Source: Stenopsyche tienmushanensis
Taxonomy: Eukaryota; Arthropoda; Insecta; Trichoptera; Stenopsychidae
Direction of reading: 5' to 3'
Length of the DNA: 64,000 nt
Assembly: GCA_008973525.1 (NCBI GenBank)
Contig: WACJ01000524.1
Location: forward strand, 1 to 64,000
Part shown: piece by piece, positions 62,901-64,000 of the stretch
Position numbering within the stretch: position 1 is the stretch's first letter
How the letters are laid out: every line of letters starts with the position of its first letter
The notes under the pieces: model-generated
What the model saw: the letters and a program-made list of their open reading frames with translations, nothing else
Database searches by the model: none
Told to the model about the DNA's origin: nothing
Position numbers and translations under genes: made by a program

Positions 62901-64000
62901 CTGTTTTAATTATGCCTTGACTTTCAGCATATAGAATATTATATAACGCACTTCATTAGACTTGAAAACTAAAAGCACCCTCTCAAATATACCGATATTT
63001 TATAAACATTTCTATGTGAAAATGTAATGATGTCTATTTTGATACAATTATTTTAGAGACGCTTTAATCCTAAGTCCTAGAGGAGCTGTCCTAATGTATT
63101 TAATATATCATATAGTTGGCACACCAAAAGAAGTAAGCAGGGATTTTCAATACATCATGTAACCTTTAATTAAAATCTCAGAATAATATTTCATCACGCT
63201 TAGTATATGTTAAAAATTTAATATGCATTCTAACACATCACTCAATAAATTCGTAGGACTTTTTTACTTCACACTTTCTTCTTCTTTATTTGGGATTGTT
63301 ATTCGCATATTTTTCCATGAAACGCACCTATAACGCTAGATAGTATTTTCTGTTGGTCTTTTTTTTCTCTCAAAATAAACGATGAATAAAATACCGTGCA
63401 TATCCCAAAATAAGGAGACCAAAACCTTACCAGTTAACATTTGCGTTTTCGGTCGCTTTGAGCGGATTTCCTCGGTTGTTGTTCATTAAAGCTGACTAAG
63501 TTAACATTGAAGAATGTTTTTCTTTATTTCATTCATTAATTATCAACCAGCCACAATGATTGCACTTGAAAGCAAATCTTATGACACATTTCAAAGGTCT
63601 TAGTTTCTCCCTTAGTTCGATATTTTTGTTCATTTAAAATAACTATTATCAAATTCAAAGATATTTCATAATCGAATATTTAATGCAAAAATATTCCCAA
63701 ATTTGAAAGAAAATTAGATGCTATTAAATAAATACTGTATGAAAGTCGTAGCAAACGAGTGATAATATTTATTTTCTTTAAATTTCATAGTCGCAAGTCG
63801 AGCTTATTATTTCCATAATAGTGAAATTTCATTGAATTAACACCCACATAACAAGGAATCAGTATATTTAACTTTGGCATTCTTTCAGGCAGAATAAGCA
63901 ACATTGTAATCAAAAGGTTATTGCTAATAATATACTATATAACATTTTGAATCCTTATTATCAGTATTGAATACATGTATTTGATCCAAATTTCAGTCTT
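59936..64000. other. Mostly A+T-rich spacer; mixed patches at 61560-61800 and 62470-62870
   Basis: No gene recognised in 4 kb. There are 14 T residues at 61087-61100. Bases 61560-61800 and 62470-62870 are more balanced, with open frames 61557-61775 (plus) and 62484-62768 (minus), neither with a known motif. The second patch ends in TATCTATATATAATATTGAC, giving it a repeat-like look, but no second copy lies in this window. Confidence 0.35.

Noticed and set aside
1..64000. CRISPR arrays, rRNA, tRNA or bacterial operons
   Set aside because: No spaced direct-repeat array, no rRNA-like block, no tRNA B-box with a matching A-box, and no long adjacent coding frames were seen. The sequence is eukaryotic in character.

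Overview
The window reads as non-coding arthropod (most likely insect) chromosomal DNA. This is judged from strong A+T richness (by eye about two thirds or more), no operon-like gene packing, and decayed eukaryotic transposons: mariner, pogo/Tigger (jerky-like), hAT and an RTE-type LINE with a GAT-triplet tail. I could not recognise a single intact host gene, exon, tRNA, rRNA or CRISPR array. Nearly all open frames are short chance frames in A+T-rich DNA, or shadows of transposon remnants. The genus cannot be named from this sequence.

Layout. 1-0.64 kb: remnant of a hAT element with its transposase N-terminus and a candidate 3' end. 0.93-1.9 kb: an old, long imperfect palindrome (foldback), unlike any family I can name. 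1.96-2.72 kb: minus-strand RTE LINE reverse-transcriptase tail. 2.72-2.96 kb: a dispersed repeat ('repeat R') that recurs at 57.4-57.7 kb, again beside an RTE 3' tail. 3.74-3.80 kb: a hAT terminus. 9.96-11.0 kb: 5'-truncated Tigger element. 25.3-26.0 kb: mariner (minus). 34.72-36.18 kb: a Tigger element with both ends and TA flanks. 38.2-38.7 kb: mariner 5' half. 44.74-45.62 kb: internally deleted mariner with both ends and TA flanks. 48.36 kb: possible hAT end. 49.8-50.4 kb: mariner. 58.8-59.1 kb: a 206-bp-period duplication. 59.7-59.9 kb: mariner DNA-binding-domain remnant.

Between these, very A+T-rich tracts alternate with blocks of a few hundred bases that are richer in G+C and CpG and of ordinary complexity (for example 6.17-6.60, 8.44-8.96, 15.23-15.77, 16.86-17.69, 19.08-19.60, 23.99-24.90, 29.26-30.43, 45.7-46.42 and 56.46-57.01 kb). 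No coding signal was recognised in them. This alternation would fit a gene desert or very long intron carrying conserved regulatory blocks. That is inference; alignment to related genomes would decide it.

No genes here work together as a pathway. The most unusual structures are the foldback and the repeat R/RTE-tail composite. All transposase copies show stops, frameshifts, missing catalytic residues or deletions and are best called pseudogenes. Boundaries given for palindromes and repeats come from alignment by eye.
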